Assembly: GCF_004346225.1 (NCBI RefSeq)
Contig: NZ_SMAJ01000003.1
Span: 186,001 to 250,000 of the forward strand
Origin: Paralcaligenes ureilyticus
GTDB taxonomy: Bacteria; Pseudomonadota; Gammaproteobacteria; Burkholderiales; Burkholderiaceae_B
Direction: 5' to 3'
DNA length: 64,000 nucleotides
In this document: one piece after another, positions 18,101 through 27,815 of the stretch
Numbering within the stretch: position 1 is the stretch's first letter
How the letters are laid out: every line of letters starts with the position of its first letter
Translations under genes and position numbers: made by a program
Notes under the pieces: generated by a model
The model's input: the letters and a program-made list of their open reading frames with translations, nothing else
Told to the model about the DNA's origin: nothing
The model's database searches: none

Positions 18101-18967
18101 ATGTTGGTCGTATCTTTGATACTCAATGGGGTAGTGCTGGGCTCCATTTTGTTGTTGTCCAGTCTTGGATTGACGTTGATCTATGGCGTGGGACGCATTG
18201 TGAACTTCGCTCATGGGGCACTGTTCAGCCTGGGCGCCATGTCCGCCGTCTGGTTTACTGCCCTGGGCTTGCCCTTTTGGCTTGCTCTGCTGCTTGCATT
18301 GGTAGTGGTTGGTTTACTGGGCATCGCCATGGATTGGGGCCTATTGGCCAGAATTCGTGATCGGCCGATGATTGACAGTTTGCTTCTTACGTTTGGCATC
18401 GCCATGCTGATAACCGGAGCGCTATACGAATCAGGCGGGCGAAATGTACAGGCTTTAGTGCCGCCGGAAATACTATCCGGTACGTTTCACCTGTTCGGCG
18501 TTGCCTTGCCGGTGTACCGATTGTTTGTGACCGTTTTGTCGATTCTATTGACGGTTGCTTTACTAATATTTCTTAAAAAATCCAAATGGGGGTTGCGCGT
18601 ACGCGCGGCGAACGATAACGGTGAAATGGCGGCTTGCCTGAGTATCAATCGCGACACCCTGATGCATTCCGTTGTCGGTGTCAGCGCGGCATTGGTCGCT
18701 ATCTCCGGAGCAGCCGCGGCGCCCATCTTCAACGCATATGCCATTGTGGGGGACAAGATCCTGATTCTTGCTTTCATGACAGTTATTTTGGGCGGACTGG
18801 GGAGCCTGCGCGGCGCAATTGTTGCTGCCTATGTTGTGGGATTAATCATCGTTTTCGGTGAAGCCTATTCGGGGGGGCAGGGGGGGTTATTGGTATTGTT
18901 TCTGCTGGTAATGGCGATGTTAGTGCGTTGGCCGCGAGGATTCTTCGGTGAGGGGAGAATCGAATGA
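18101..18967 (+). CDS. Branched-chain amino-acid-type ABC permease, LivH family
   Basis: Inner-membrane permease of the HAAT family (LivH), 288 residues with about eight hydrophobic segments. Typical elements are the N-terminal GLTLIYGVGRIVNFAHG (near residues 25 to 41) and near the C-terminus AFMTVILGGLGSLRGAIVAA. GGAGGG lies about 6 nt before the ATG. First gene of a long operon, behind the palindromic operator; its stop overlaps the LivM start (ATGA). Such systems carry branched-chain amino acids but also many aromatic and aliphatic acids, and neighbouring CoA enzymes point to a carboxylic acid. Confidence 0.93.
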   Translation: MLVVSLILNGVVLGSILLLSSLGLTLIYGVGRIVNFAHGALFSLGAMSAVWFTALGLPFWLALLLALVVVGLLGIAMDWGLLARIRDRPMIDSLLLTFGIAMLITGALYESGGRNVQALVPPEILSGTFHLFGVALPVYRLFVTVLSILLTVALLIFLKKSKWGLRVRAANDNGEMAACLSINRDTLMHSVVGVSAALVAISGAAAAPIFNAYAIVGDKILILAFMTVILGGLGSLRGAIVAAYVVGLIIVFGEAYSGGQGGLLVLFLLVMAMLVRWPRGFFGEGRIE

Positions 18968-19980
18968 AAAACCTCTCATCACTACCCGGCATGGCCTGTT
19001 CCGGTACCAAACGAAATCGCGTGAATCCGCTCATGATCGTGGGTGTAATCTTTATCCTGTTAGGAGCCATGATTCCATTGTGGACTCAGCACGCGCCTTT
19101 TCTGCTTGTCTTGGCCTCACATGCAGCGATCGCGGCGATTGTTGCCGTTAGTCTGGATTTGCTTACGGGCAACACAGGGCTGGTCTCGTTCGGCCACGCC
19201 GCCTGGTTTGGCCTGGGGTCTTACGTGACGGGCCTGCTTGCACAAACACTGACAGCCGAAATGCTGGTTGTCCTGCCGCTAGCCGTCGCGTTGGCTGTCA
19301 TATTGTCCTGGGCCGTGGGGCAAATCTTCATACGTCAAGTGGGCACAGCATTTGCCATCCTTACCCTGGCTTTCAGCCAAGTCTTATTTGCCCTTGCGTT
19401 TCTACTTTCAAAATATACGGGTGGGGAGGATGGTTTGCAGGGCGTACCCGTCCCCACTGTATTCGGCAATCAGTTGGCGAGTCCACAAACATGGTATTGG
19501 CTGCTCTATGGGATTTTGATCGTCACGCTTTGCCTTGCTCTTTATGTGCGGCGGTCTCCATTGGGCAAGGCGTGGCTCGGAATTCGCGAGAATACGGAAC
19601 GCGCGTACTTCGTTGGGCTGGATGTGTCTCGGCTGAAGTTGTTGTCGTATGTGGTTTCAGCCGCAATAGCCATGCTTGCCGGCGGGTTGTTTGTATTGTT
19701 CAACGGTGCGACGTCGCCCGAGACCTTGAGCTGGTTCGAGTCGGGGAAAATTCTGATGTATGTGGTGATGGGTGGCGTCGGCACAATTGTCGGACCCGCC
19801 ATTGGGGCGGTCGTATTTACGGTTGCGGAGAGCTACATCAGTAGCTACACCGAGGCATGGCTGATTTACTTCGGCGCACTATTCGTCGTAATTGTGATTG
19901 TTGCTCCAGGTGGCATTTTCGGACTGCTAAGCAAGGTCTGGAACCGCCTGAACGCCCATTTCGAACGAGGGACGAGATGA
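18964..19980 (+). CDS. Branched-chain amino-acid-type ABC permease, LivM family
   Basis: Second permease of the HAAT importer, 338 residues. It has the LivM features of a hydrophobic N-terminal third, the LDLLTGNTGLVSFGHAAWFGLGSY element near residues 64 to 87 and the cytoplasmic SPLGKAWLGIRENTERA loop near 200, followed by the VMGGVGTIVGPAIGA segment. It overlaps LivH by 4 nt and LivG by 4 nt, so the four transporter genes are translationally coupled. Confidence 0.93.
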   Translation: MKNLSSLPGMACSGTKRNRVNPLMIVGVIFILLGAMIPLWTQHAPFLLVLASHAAIAAIVAVSLDLLTGNTGLVSFGHAAWFGLGSYVTGLLAQTLTAEMLVVLPLAVALAVILSWAVGQIFIRQVGTAFAILTLAFSQVLFALAFLLSKYTGGEDGLQGVPVPTVFGNQLASPQTWYWLLYGILIVTLCLALYVRRSPLGKAWLGIRENTERAYFVGLDVSRLKLLSYVVSAAIAMLAGGLFVLFNGATSPETLSWFESGKILMYVVMGGVGTIVGPAIGAVVFTVAESYISSYTEAWLIYFGALFVVIVIVAPGGIFGLLSKVWNRLNAHFERGTR

Positions 19981-20729
19981 TACTTCAAACGCACAGTTTG
20001 TCGAAGAGTTTTGGCGGCCTGCAGGCAGTGTCTGATGTTTCACTCACCGTGAAGGCGAAGTCGATTCATTCGGTGCTTGGCCCGAATGGCGCCGGCAAAA
20101 CCACGCTGTTCAACCTGATTACCGGGGCCATTCGGCCGGCCTCGGGAACCGTACAATTCGATGGCAAAGAAATCACGGGTTGGTCGCCCAACCGACTGGC
20201 GGAAATCGGTGTAGTGCGTACGTTTCAGCGCACGAGTATATTTCGGGGCTTGTCGACGCTGGAAAATGTAGCGCTGGCAATCCGCTCACATCGGCGACTG
20301 AATTACAAGGTGCGCGTCTCGCGCGAGATTAGCGAAAGCGTGCGCGAAGAAGCCTTGCGATGCTTGCATAACGTCGGGTTGGGCAACCGCGAGGCAGTCA
20401 TGGCGGACAACCTAGCTCACGGCTACCAGCGCGCACTGGATATAGCGATTGGGCTGGCGTTGAAACCCAAGCTGATCTTGATGGACGAGCCGTTGGCGGG
20501 CATGTCGCGCGGTGATCGCCAGGGTATCGCCGATCTGATCCTTAAGCTGCGGGATGAATTCGGATTGACGATCGTGATCGTCGAGCACGATGTAGGCATG
20601 GTTATGAAATTGTCCGACATCATTACGGTCATGCAAAACGGACGTGTCATCGCCGAGGGGCCGCCGGCAAGCATCCGCGAAGATTCCAATGTGAAGAAGG
20701 CGTATCTTCACGGGAGCTTTGCATCATGA
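19977..20729 (+). CDS. ABC transporter ATP-binding protein, LivG family
   Basis: 250-residue ATPase of the HAAT importer. Walker A is GPNGAGKTT near residue 35, the switch loop VVRTFQ near 82, and Walker B LILMDEPLAGM near 165. The signature region reads LAHGYQRALDIA, with the LSGGQ serine-glycine core replaced by AHGYQ as is usual in LivG. The real start is the ATG at 19977 inside the LivM stop; the open frame reaches back to 19857 only by overlap. LivG pairs with LivF as the ATPase dimer. Confidence 0.93.
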   Translation: MILQTHSLSKSFGGLQAVSDVSLTVKAKSIHSVLGPNGAGKTTLFNLITGAIRPASGTVQFDGKEITGWSPNRLAEIGVVRTFQRTSIFRGLSTLENVALAIRSHRRLNYKVRVSREISESVREEALRCLHNVGLGNREAVMADNLAHGYQRALDIAIGLALKPKLILMDEPLAGMSRGDRQGIADLILKLRDEFGLTIVIVEHDVGMVMKLSDIITVMQNGRVIAEGPPASIREDSNVKKAYLHGSFAS

Positions 20730-21433
20730 ATAACGCTCTTGAACTCGACAACGTGTCCGCTTTCTATGGTGCCAGCCAGATTCTTCAATTATTGAATTTG
20801 AGGGTTGAACAAGGAAAAGTGACTTGTTTACTAGGGTTAAATGGCATGGGCAAGACCACGACCTTAAAGGCGATCATGGGTTTGGTCGATCGTGTCGAGG
20901 GCCGCATTACGCTTAACGGCCAACCGTTAGTAGGCCGTACCCACCTTCGAGCTCGCATGGGGGTGACCCTGGTTCCTGAAGACAGAAAAGTTTTCGCCAG
21001 CCTGACGGTCCATGAAAATATGACAGTAGCCCAGCAGTTGACGGGCAGCGGCAAGGATTTTCTGATTGAAGATGCGGTTCGGTTGTTTCCCAGACTGCAG
21101 GAAAGGCTGGAACAAAAGGCAGGAACGTTGAGCGGCGGCGAACAGCAGATGCTGGTTGTTGCCCGCGCTCTATTGGCTAACCCATCCTATATTTTGCTGG
21201 ACGAACCCACTGAAGGGTTGGCGCCGGATTATGTGGATGCCATAAAAGAATCGATACAAGCCGCACGCTCAAGAAACATCGGCATCATTCTGGTAGAGCA
21301 AAGTTTGCCGTTGGCCCTTGCCGTCGGTGATGATTTCTACATCATAGAAAATGGGCAAACGATATTTAACGAACCGCGCGATGCCGTCATGGCCGATCCG
21401 GCCATACTCGAAAAAATGCTTGCGGTGGAGTAG
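20726..21433 (+). CDS. ABC transporter ATP-binding protein, LivF family
   Basis: 235-residue partner ATPase. Walker A is GLNGMGKTTT (Met in place of the usual Ala) near residue 37, the LivF-specific VPEDRKVFASLTVHEN near 87, signature LSGGEQQML near 133 and Walker B ILLDEPTEGLAPD near 155. It overlaps LivG by 4 nt and is followed 4 nt later by the enoyl-CoA hydratase gene, tying transport to CoA-linked breakdown. Confidence 0.93.
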   Translation: MNNALELDNVSAFYGASQILQLLNLRVEQGKVTCLLGLNGMGKTTTLKAIMGLVDRVEGRITLNGQPLVGRTHLRARMGVTLVPEDRKVFASLTVHENMTVAQQLTGSGKDFLIEDAVRLFPRLQERLEQKAGTLSGGEQQMLVVARALLANPSYILLDEPTEGLAPDYVDAIKESIQAARSRNIGIILVEQSLPLALAVGDDFYIIENGQTIFNEPRDAVMADPAILEKMLAVE

Positions 21434-21437
21434 AAAT

Positions 21438-22199
21438 ATGTCATCGATCACAAGCTCCCTGGACAATAGCGTTTTGGTGTTAACCATTGAAAATGAGGCC
21501 AAGCGAAACGCGTTTACCCACCCTATGACGCTGGAACTGGGGCGTCGCCTGTTGGCGGCTGAAGCGGATGCGAACGTCAGGTGCATCGTCATTACCGGCG
21601 CTGGCGATAGTGCCTTTTCCAGCGGCCACGATTTGCGTGGAATGCTGGCTGATCGCGAACACGCTTCGGACCCCTTGTTAAACGCGCCTTTTTTGTTGCC
21701 TGCAACACTGACGACGCCGACGATTGCGGCCGTCAATGGTTATGCGTTTGCAGCCGGCTTTATTTTGGCGATTTCGTGCGATTTTCGAGTCTGTGCGGCC
21801 AACGCCAGTTTTAGCGCTCCAGGCGCCCGTATCGGTTTGCTGCCAATTGGCGGCCAGATCAGTCGATTGCCGTCGCTAATCCCACGCGGGATTGCTCACG
21901 ATCTGCTCATAACCGGGCGGGAGATGAAGGCTGACGAGGCGTTTCGTATTGGGTTTGCCAACCGATTGGTTTCTACTGGCAGTGCATTGCAGGCGTCGCT
22001 GGAAATGGCCCGTGCCATTGCCAATAATTCCTCCGGAGTTGTCCGGGCGGTGAAGGCCGGGCTGGAGACTCTTTCTACGCAGGGGACAAACGCCGCCGCC
22101 CGGTTCGAATGGGATAAAGGTCGAGAACTGCAGAGCAAGCCCGATGCGGACGAGGGGATGCGCGCGTTTCTTGAAAAACGGCCGCCGAAATTTTTGTAA
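21438..22199 (+). CDS. Enoyl-CoA hydratase/isomerase family protein (1)
   Basis: 253-residue crotonase-fold protein. The oxyanion-hole segments are SSGHDLRGM near residue 58 and VNGYAFAAGFILAISCDFRV near 102 to 121. The second region normally has GGG where this has AGF, and the usual acidic catalytic residues of true hydratases are not evident (ASFSAPGARIGLLP follows), so it could be an isomerase, hydrolase or lyase of the same fold. The start is the ATG at 21438; the open frame back to 21351 overlaps livF. Its position directly after the transporter suggests action early in breakdown of the imported acid. Confidence 0.88.
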   Translation: MSSITSSLDNSVLVLTIENEAKRNAFTHPMTLELGRRLLAAEADANVRCIVITGAGDSAFSSGHDLRGMLADREHASDPLLNAPFLLPATLTTPTIAAVNGYAFAAGFILAISCDFRVCAANASFSAPGARIGLLPIGGQISRLPSLIPRGIAHDLLITGREMKADEAFRIGFANRLVSTGSALQASLEMARAIANNSSGVVRAVKAGLETLSTQGTNAAARFEWDKGRELQSKPDADEGMRAFLEKRPPKFL

Positions 22200-22265
22200 T
22201 GACCCGCACCACCTATATTCCATTTACCGGAAACCATCAGACTTACCACAGGAAATTTCTCAATA

Positions 22266-24395
22266 ATGAGAACGGAAATCGAATCCAAAAATCTGCTTAA
22301 GCAATACGGCATCGCTACGTCCAACCCCGAGCTGGCGCACGATGCGGAGCACGCCCAAGCCCTTGCAAAGAATTTCCGGCGATCGCTGGCCATGAAGATT
22401 GTCTCGGCCGATATCGTGCACAAGCTCGCCGCCGGGGGCGTGCGATTGAACGTAAAAACGGCGGACGCTGCCAGTACTTTCAACGATATCATGGCCAGCT
22501 GCCGGGCATTTAGCCCCGAAGCGAAGCTTGAAGGCGTTTTGCTCGAAGAAATGGTGGAGGGAGAACAGGAGATTTTCTTGGGGGCGCGGGCCGACGCCGA
22601 GTATGGCAGCGTGGTTTTGCTCGGTTCCGGTGGGTCTGGTGTAGAACGGGGTGTGCCGCCTGTGGCGATGCTGGCGCCGTTAACCCGCTCGCTCGCAGGT
22701 CGTCTGATTGACACCGCATTCGCTGGTGCCAGTGATCCCGCCTTGAGCCCGAAAGCGAAAAGCACGCTGACAGACTATTTAATGGCGGTGGCCGGGCCCG
22801 ATGGGATGCTCTCGCATGGAGAAGTGGGCGATCTGGATATCAATCCGATCATCGTCGACGGGGACGTTTGTATTGCCGTGGATGCTGTGGCTCAGTCGCT
22901 ACCGCCCGAGAATTCGTCATGGGTATCGTCGGAAGAACGAACGGAACAAACCATTGAGAAACGCAAAGCGCGTCTGCAAGGGATCGATGCCCTATTCAGC
23001 CCAAAATCGATTGCGTTTATCGGTGCGTCGACCTCACCCAGCAAACTGGGCTATCGCAGCATCAAGAATCTGATCGACTTCGGGTACAAAGGGAAAATTT
23101 ATCCTATCCACCCCAAGGCGGATGAAATTTGCGGGTTGCGCGCTTACCCCTCCATTCTGGATGTTCCGGGGCCGGTCGATCGCGCATATATCGCCGTCGG
23201 CGCGGTTCAAGTCCCCGATACATTGTCTGCGTGCGCCGCCAGGGGCGTAAAAATCGTTCAAGTGTTGACCGCCGGTTTTACTGAATGGTCGGGGGCCGAA
23301 CCCTCGAAGGGCAAGGCATTGGAAGCCGAGGTTCGATCCGTGTTGTCCAGAACTGACATGAGGATGGTCGGCCCCAATTGCATTGGCACCTTTTCGGCCG
23401 CCAGCCGCATGGCTATGGGAGCGGCTCGCTATAGTCCGACACAGCCGCGAGGCATCACCTTTATCTCGCAAAGCGGCACGTTTGCCGGCGACGTCGTCAG
23501 GCGTGCTCAGGTACTTGGAGTGCCGGTCGCACAGGTCGTGTCCTGCGGCAATTGTTCAGATCTCGATCTGATTGACTACCTGCTTTTTTGCGAAGACGAT
23601 CCAAACACGACACTGAGCGCATTCTACGTTGAGTCGATTTCCGACCCGGGCCTGTTTTTCCGTGCGGCTGCAAACGCGAAGAAGCCGATCGTTCTGTTCA
23701 AAGGCGGTACGACGGAACAGGGAATTACCGCCGCTGGCAGCCATACCGCAGCGCTCGCGACCGACAAGAGACTATGGGACGCCGCCGTGTCCCAGTCGGG
23801 CGTGCTGCAGGTTGATAGCATTGATGACTTGATGGACACGTTTCTGATCCAAAGCGCCCACACCGAGCTGAAGGGCAATCGGCTTGGTATTTTTGGTTCG
23901 GGCGGAGGAGTAAGCGTCACCGTGAGTGACGCCGCCGCTCGCGTCGGAATGCTCGTCCCGCAGCTTGCGTCAGCCACGGGACAGGCGCTGCGACATTTTG
24001 GCGTACCCGGCACCAGCGTGGCCAATCCGATCGATATCCCAGTGTGGGGCTTACGTGACGGTGACCGCCTGATACTTGGAGACATCGTCAATCTACTCAA
24101 GGACGACCCCAATCTGGACAGCATTATTGTGTATATCGAAATGGGCTCGGTCATGGATTTCGCCAATAGCGAAAGCGATGGCTTGCGCGAACTGGAGGAA
24201 ATTTGCACTTCCGTGGCACGGGCCAGGCGGGCAGGCCCAAACGTGTCCTTGGCATTGCGCAGCACTGGTGACAAAACCCAAGAGGACTTTGTGCGTAGCC
24301 AAAGGATCAAGTTGCTTGAGCAGGGAATTGCCGTCTTTACATCCACAGCGCGCGCAGTGCGCGCTCATGCCAAACTACGGACCTTATCAGCTTAG
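22266..24395 (+). CDS. ADP-forming acyl-CoA synthetase (acetate-CoA ligase/succinyl-CoA synthetase-like fusion)
   Basis: 709-residue NDP-forming acyl-CoA ligase that would activate a carboxylic acid with ATP and CoA, giving ADP and Pi. The domain order is beta-type ATP-grasp first (residues 1 to about 225, with LLEEMVEGEQEIFLGARAD and LGSGGSG), then the CoA-binding Rossmann domain (SIAFIGASTSPSKLGYRSI near 245) and the succinyl-CoA-ligase-like domains. The phosphohistidine loop is probably SHTAALATD near 490. Many relatives have the alpha part first, so this is the permuted arrangement. It lies between the first hydratase and the GntR regulator. The substrate is probably the acid brought in by the Liv-type transporter. 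Confidence 0.92.
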   Translation: MRTEIESKNLLKQYGIATSNPELAHDAEHAQALAKNFRRSLAMKIVSADIVHKLAAGGVRLNVKTADAASTFNDIMASCRAFSPEAKLEGVLLEEMVEGEQEIFLGARADAEYGSVVLLGSGGSGVERGVPPVAMLAPLTRSLAGRLIDTAFAGASDPALSPKAKSTLTDYLMAVAGPDGMLSHGEVGDLDINPIIVDGDVCIAVDAVAQSLPPENSSWVSSEERTEQTIEKRKARLQGIDALFSPKSIAFIGASTSPSKLGYRSIKNLIDFGYKGKIYPIHPKADEICGLRAYPSILDVPGPVDRAYIAVGAVQVPDTLSACAARGVKIVQVLTAGFTEWSGAEPSKGKALEAEVRSVLSRTDMRMVGPNCIGTFSAASRMAMGAARYSPTQPRGITFISQSGTFAGDVVRRAQVLGVPVAQVVSCGNCSDLDLIDYLLFCEDDPNTTLSAFYVESISDPGLFFRAAANAKKPIVLFKGGTTEQGITAAGSHTAALATDKRLWDAAVSQSGVLQVDSIDDLMDTFLIQSAHTELKGNRLGIFGSGGGVSVTVSDAAARVGMLVPQLASATGQALRHFGVPGTSVANPIDIPVWGLRDGDRLILGDIVNLLKDDPNLDSIIVYIEMGSVMDFANSESDGLRELEEICTSVARARRAGPNVSLALRSTGDKTQEDFVRSQRIKLLEQGIAVFTSTARAVRAHAKLRTLSA

Positions 24396-24419
24396 GAGAG
24401 CTGATCCCTCAAATTTTTA
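24386..24419 (+). terminator. Weak hairpin with T tract after the acyl-CoA synthetase gene
   Basis: ATCAGCT (24386 to 24392) pairs with AGCTGAT (24399 to 24405) over a 6-nt loop, overlapping the stop codon, and a TTTTT run ends at 24419. The 7-bp stem is short and GC-poor and the T run is 9 nt away, so it is at most a partial terminator or attenuator before the regulator gene. Confidence 0.35.
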
Positions 24420-24425
24420 ATAGAG

Positions 24426-25256
24426 ATGACGAGAATGGAAAACGAACTTGACGCCGCAGAAGCGAAACGGTTGTTGGCGTTATTTGGTGAGCCGTCACAG
24501 GTGACTTGGACTCTGCCGGAACAAATTGCCGACAAATTGGCTGAAGATATTATCCGTGGAGTGTTTGCCCCTGGACAGCCTCTGATGGAAACCATGCTGG
24601 CGGAGACACATTTTCACGTCAGCCGCGGGCCTGTGCGAGAGGCATTGCGTATTCTGGAGCGTGAGGGGCTTGTTGAGAACCGGCCGCGTCGCGGCGCCAT
24701 CGTAACGAAGCTTTCGCCGTTGGATGTCAAAGAAATTTTCGATGTGCGTGCGGTGCTTTATGGATTCGTCAGCGCGCAGCTGGCACGCCAGCATTCAGCT
24801 GAAGCAGTGGGTCTGCTCAATAGAGGGACCGCCAGTCTTCTCGAGGCTTTCGAGCAGAGAAATGTCGACGATTTTCTTCACACACTGTATCGGCTCAGTA
24901 TGTATTTGGCCGAAGCCGCAGGTAACAGCCGCGCGCGGAAAATCATTTTTTCGCACGGAAGGCAAACATTATCCACCACTCGGCGAGTGATGCAAGAGCG
25001 AGAAAATTGCAGCATATGGATATCCAACTGGAAGAATTTAATCAAGGCTATCGAGGCAAACGACGCTATTCAGGCTGAGCAGGCGGGTCGAGCGCTGGTG
25101 AATGCAGTTTATGAAGGTACGGTGAAAATTCTCGAGGCTTCCGCGAATGCCTCGGAAGCGGAAAACCCGGTTTTTCGCCGGACACGCCGCAAGGCTCCGG
25201 CGAAGACAGAAGGCACAAGAGCCCAATCACACGGCAAAGCAGCTGCCGCGTTCTAA
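24426..25256 (+). CDS. GntR-family transcriptional regulator (FadR/FCD subfamily)
   Basis: 276-residue DNA-binding regulator. The winged helix-turn-helix occupies about residues 28 to 95 (LAEDIIRGVFAPGQPL, RGPVREALRILEREGLVENRPRRG), followed by an all-helical FCD effector domain (DVKEIFDVRAVLYGFVSAQLA) and a basic, Ala-rich tail of about 35 residues beyond the usual end. FCD domains bind small acids or CoA esters. The gene lies inside the operon it probably controls, and the palindrome at 17996 has GntR-type half sites. An ATG at 24435 is an alternative start. Confidence 0.9.
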   Translation: MTRMENELDAAEAKRLLALFGEPSQVTWTLPEQIADKLAEDIIRGVFAPGQPLMETMLAETHFHVSRGPVREALRILEREGLVENRPRRGAIVTKLSPLDVKEIFDVRAVLYGFVSAQLARQHSAEAVGLLNRGTASLLEAFEQRNVDDFLHTLYRLSMYLAEAAGNSRARKIIFSHGRQTLSTTRRVMQERENCSIWISNWKNLIKAIEANDAIQAEQAGRALVNAVYEGTVKILEASANASEAENPVFRRTRRKAPAKTEGTRAQSHGKAAAAF

Positions 25257-25304
25257 GAAGCAAAAGACTATTTAGAATGTTTTTTGATAAATGGAGACAG
25301 GAAG

Positions 25305-26537
25305 ATGATATTGCAAAAATTAGCAACCCCACTGGGGTGGTGGCGTGCGGGTGCCATGGCATGTATGGCAATCATGTTGCAAGCAAGCCCGGCGCAGGCT
25401 GCAGATGCAGGAGATGTAGTGATAGGGGTTTTTTTGCCGACCACGGGTGGCTTTTCTCCTCTGGGCATAGAGATGAAAAACGGCTACGAACTGGCCGTAA
25501 AAGATGCGCCGAAGGTAAAAGGTAGACAAGTCAAACTCGTGGTCGAGGACACCCAGGGCACCCCTGCTACGGGCCTTCGAGTAGCGCAAAAAATGATTTT
25601 GCAGAATCACGCAAAACTATTGATTGGCGGCACCAGCAGCTCCGTAGTGCTGGGTATTAACGCCCAGGCCAGTCGCTTGAATGTGCCCATCGTTACGACT
25701 AATTCGCAGGCGGTCCAGACAACCGGAAAGCAATGCAGCAAATACTTGTTCCGCACGAATCCTAATGACGCGATGGTGGCCAACGCCAATGGCTTGCTTA
25801 TGAAGAAAAAGCCAGAACTCCTGCAGAAAAAGTGGTTTGTGGTCTTTCACGATATTGCATGGGGTCATAGCAATAAAACTGAATTTTCAAAAATCCCGGG
25901 CATACATATAGTCGGGGAAGCCGGGCGTGCCTTTGGGACAGCCGATTGGGCCAGCGCCTTTGCTCAAATTCAGAGCAGTGGAGCGAATGCCGTCTACCTG
26001 GCCCTGGCAGTAGGCGACGACCTGCCCAGCTTCATTCGTCAGGCTCGCAGCTTTGGCCTGACACAATTCATGCTTGCGCCTCTGGGCATGCCAGACTCCA
26101 TGTTGCAGACCTTGGGGGAAAACGGTGCAGGAATGATCACGGGCGGCTTGTTTGGCTCATGGATGCTGGAAGACCATAGCGCGGAAATGAAGCGTTTCGT
26201 AAATGAATACGGTGCTGCTTACGGCATCGTTCCGGGGGCTCAGGCAATACAGGCCTATGCGGGCATGCGCCTGACGCTGGCTGCCATGGATAAAGCAACG
26301 TCTCTGGATACCCCAGCCATTATTGCAGCCTTGGAGAACACGTCGGTCGATACCGTGATTGGTAAATTGGCGATCCGTAAGCAAGATCATCAAGGGATGG
26401 TTGGCACCTATATGTCAGAGTCGGTGAAATTGGATGCCCCGAAATTCGGCTCCAAGCTGGGTTGGAAGGTCATCGAAGCTTTGCCGTGGGATAGTGTCAA
26501 GGTGGGGCTCGCGGATACTGGCTGCAAAGGGCTTTGA
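25305..26537 (+). CDS. ABC transporter substrate-binding protein, LivJ/LivK family
   Basis: 410-residue periplasmic binding protein (Peripla_BP_6). A signal peptide with core AMACMAIMLQASPAQA is cleaved before AADAGDVVIGVFLPTTG. The two lobes carry typical VVEDTQGTPATGLRVAQKMI and GGTSSSVVLG segments. I take the ATG at 25305, preceded by GGAG and AGGA; the open frame to a TTG at 25284 adds only seven residues. It serves the LivHMGF transporter although separated from it by three genes, an unusual but known order. Confidence 0.92.
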   Translation: MILQKLATPLGWWRAGAMACMAIMLQASPAQAADAGDVVIGVFLPTTGGFSPLGIEMKNGYELAVKDAPKVKGRQVKLVVEDTQGTPATGLRVAQKMILQNHAKLLIGGTSSSVVLGINAQASRLNVPIVTTNSQAVQTTGKQCSKYLFRTNPNDAMVANANGLLMKKKPELLQKKWFVVFHDIAWGHSNKTEFSKIPGIHIVGEAGRAFGTADWASAFAQIQSSGANAVYLALAVGDDLPSFIRQARSFGLTQFMLAPLGMPDSMLQTLGENGAGMITGGLFGSWMLEDHSAEMKRFVNEYGAAYGIVPGAQAIQAYAGMRLTLAAMDKATSLDTPAIIAALENTSVDTVIGKLAIRKQDHQGMVGTYMSESVKLDAPKFGSKLGWKVIEALPWDSVKVGLADTGCKGL

Positions 26538-26574
26538 CCTGGCTCGCGTTTTCAACTCGGAACGGACGGATTGC

Positions 26575-27786
26575 ATGAGCATAATGACGAAAAAAACCCG
26601 GTCCATCGCGCTTATTATTTTGTGCCAGGTATTGTGCATGACGTTATGGTTTTCTGCGTCCGCTGCCGTTCCAAATCTGATTGCCGCTGGACAGATCAGC
26701 GGCGAGTACGCCTCGCTGCTGACTGGTGCCGTTCAGCTGGGTTTTGTCGCTGGCACTTTGGCTAGCGGGTTTTTCGGGCTGGCAGATAAATTTGACCCAC
26801 GTTATATCTTTGCCGTTTCCGCCATCACGGGCTGCCTGCTTAATGCATTCATCCTGCTTATTGGTTTCAATGCCCCGTTAACCATTCCGCTGCGATTTTT
26901 TACGGGCGTTATCATGGCCGGGATTTATCCCGTAGGCATGAAAATGGCGGCTGGCTGGGCCCAGCGCAATATGGGCCTGATGATCGGCGCGCTCGTGGGC
27001 GCCGTTACTCTTGGCTCGGCTTTGCCCCATCTATTTACCTCGCTTAGCGATCTGGATTGGCGCGTGGTGATAGGGGCCGCGTCGGTTTGTTCTTTAGCAG
27101 GGGCGGCCATGGTCTTGTTGGTTGCTTTGGGGCCTTCGCACCAAAAATCTTCCGCTTTTCACCCCAGCGATGCGATGGCCATGTTGCGCAAGCGATCAAT
27201 TCAGCTGGCCAACGGCGGCTATCTTGGGCATATGTGGGAACTTTACGCCATGTGGGCCTGGATTGGCGCTTTCCTAACGTGGGGCTTGCAGCAACAGGGC
27301 GTTAAAACGTCGCTGATGAGTCCGGCGCTCATGACCTTTCTGGTAGTTGCCAGCGGCGCGATCGGTTGCCTGGGAGCAGGTTTGCTGGCGGATCGTTTTG
27401 GGCGAACCACTATTACCATGGCGGCCATGACAATCAGCGGGCTGTGCGCCGCCTTTATCGGTTTGACCATGGCGGCCGGGCCTTTTGCAATGATGGCCGT
27501 AGCGATCATTTGGGGCATCACTATCGTCGCCGATTCAGCTCAGTTTTCCGCTGCCATTGCAGAGCTGACCGAGCCTAGGCTGGTGGGCACCATGCTGACC
27601 ATTCAGACTTGCCTGGGCTTCCTGCTAACGTTCATTGCCATACAAGCCATGCCGCTCATGATCGAATGGCTCACATGGCGCTACGCATTTGTATTTTTGG
27701 CAATTGGCCCTTTTTTGGGTGTCTTATCCATGTGGCGACTGCGATATCAGCCCGATTCTGTACGTCTGGCCAATGGGCGTCGCTAG
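26575..27786 (+). CDS. MFS transporter (1)
   Basis: 403-residue major facilitator with about 12 hydrophobic segments. The loop after helix 2 is GLADKFDPRY, and the second half has the related LLADRFGRTTITM. The first membrane segment begins IALIILCQVLCMTLWFS. I start at the ATG at 26575; the open frame extends back into the preceding gene. It follows the binding-protein gene by about 40 nt. It could import an alternative substrate or export an intermediate; nothing decides between them. Confidence 0.88.
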   Translation: MSIMTKKTRSIALIILCQVLCMTLWFSASAAVPNLIAAGQISGEYASLLTGAVQLGFVAGTLASGFFGLADKFDPRYIFAVSAITGCLLNAFILLIGFNAPLTIPLRFFTGVIMAGIYPVGMKMAAGWAQRNMGLMIGALVGAVTLGSALPHLFTSLSDLDWRVVIGAASVCSLAGAAMVLLVALGPSHQKSSAFHPSDAMAMLRKRSIQLANGGYLGHMWELYAMWAWIGAFLTWGLQQQGVKTSLMSPALMTFLVVASGAIGCLGAGLLADRFGRTTITMAAMTISGLCAAFIGLTMAAGPFAMMAVAIIWGITIVADSAQFSAAIAELTEPRLVGTMLTIQTCLGFLLTFIAIQAMPLMIEWLTWRYAFVFLAIGPFLGVLSMWRLRYQPDSVRLANGRR

Positions 27787-27815
27787 CGATTCAATTTTTG
27801 CACGAGAGACCTTAA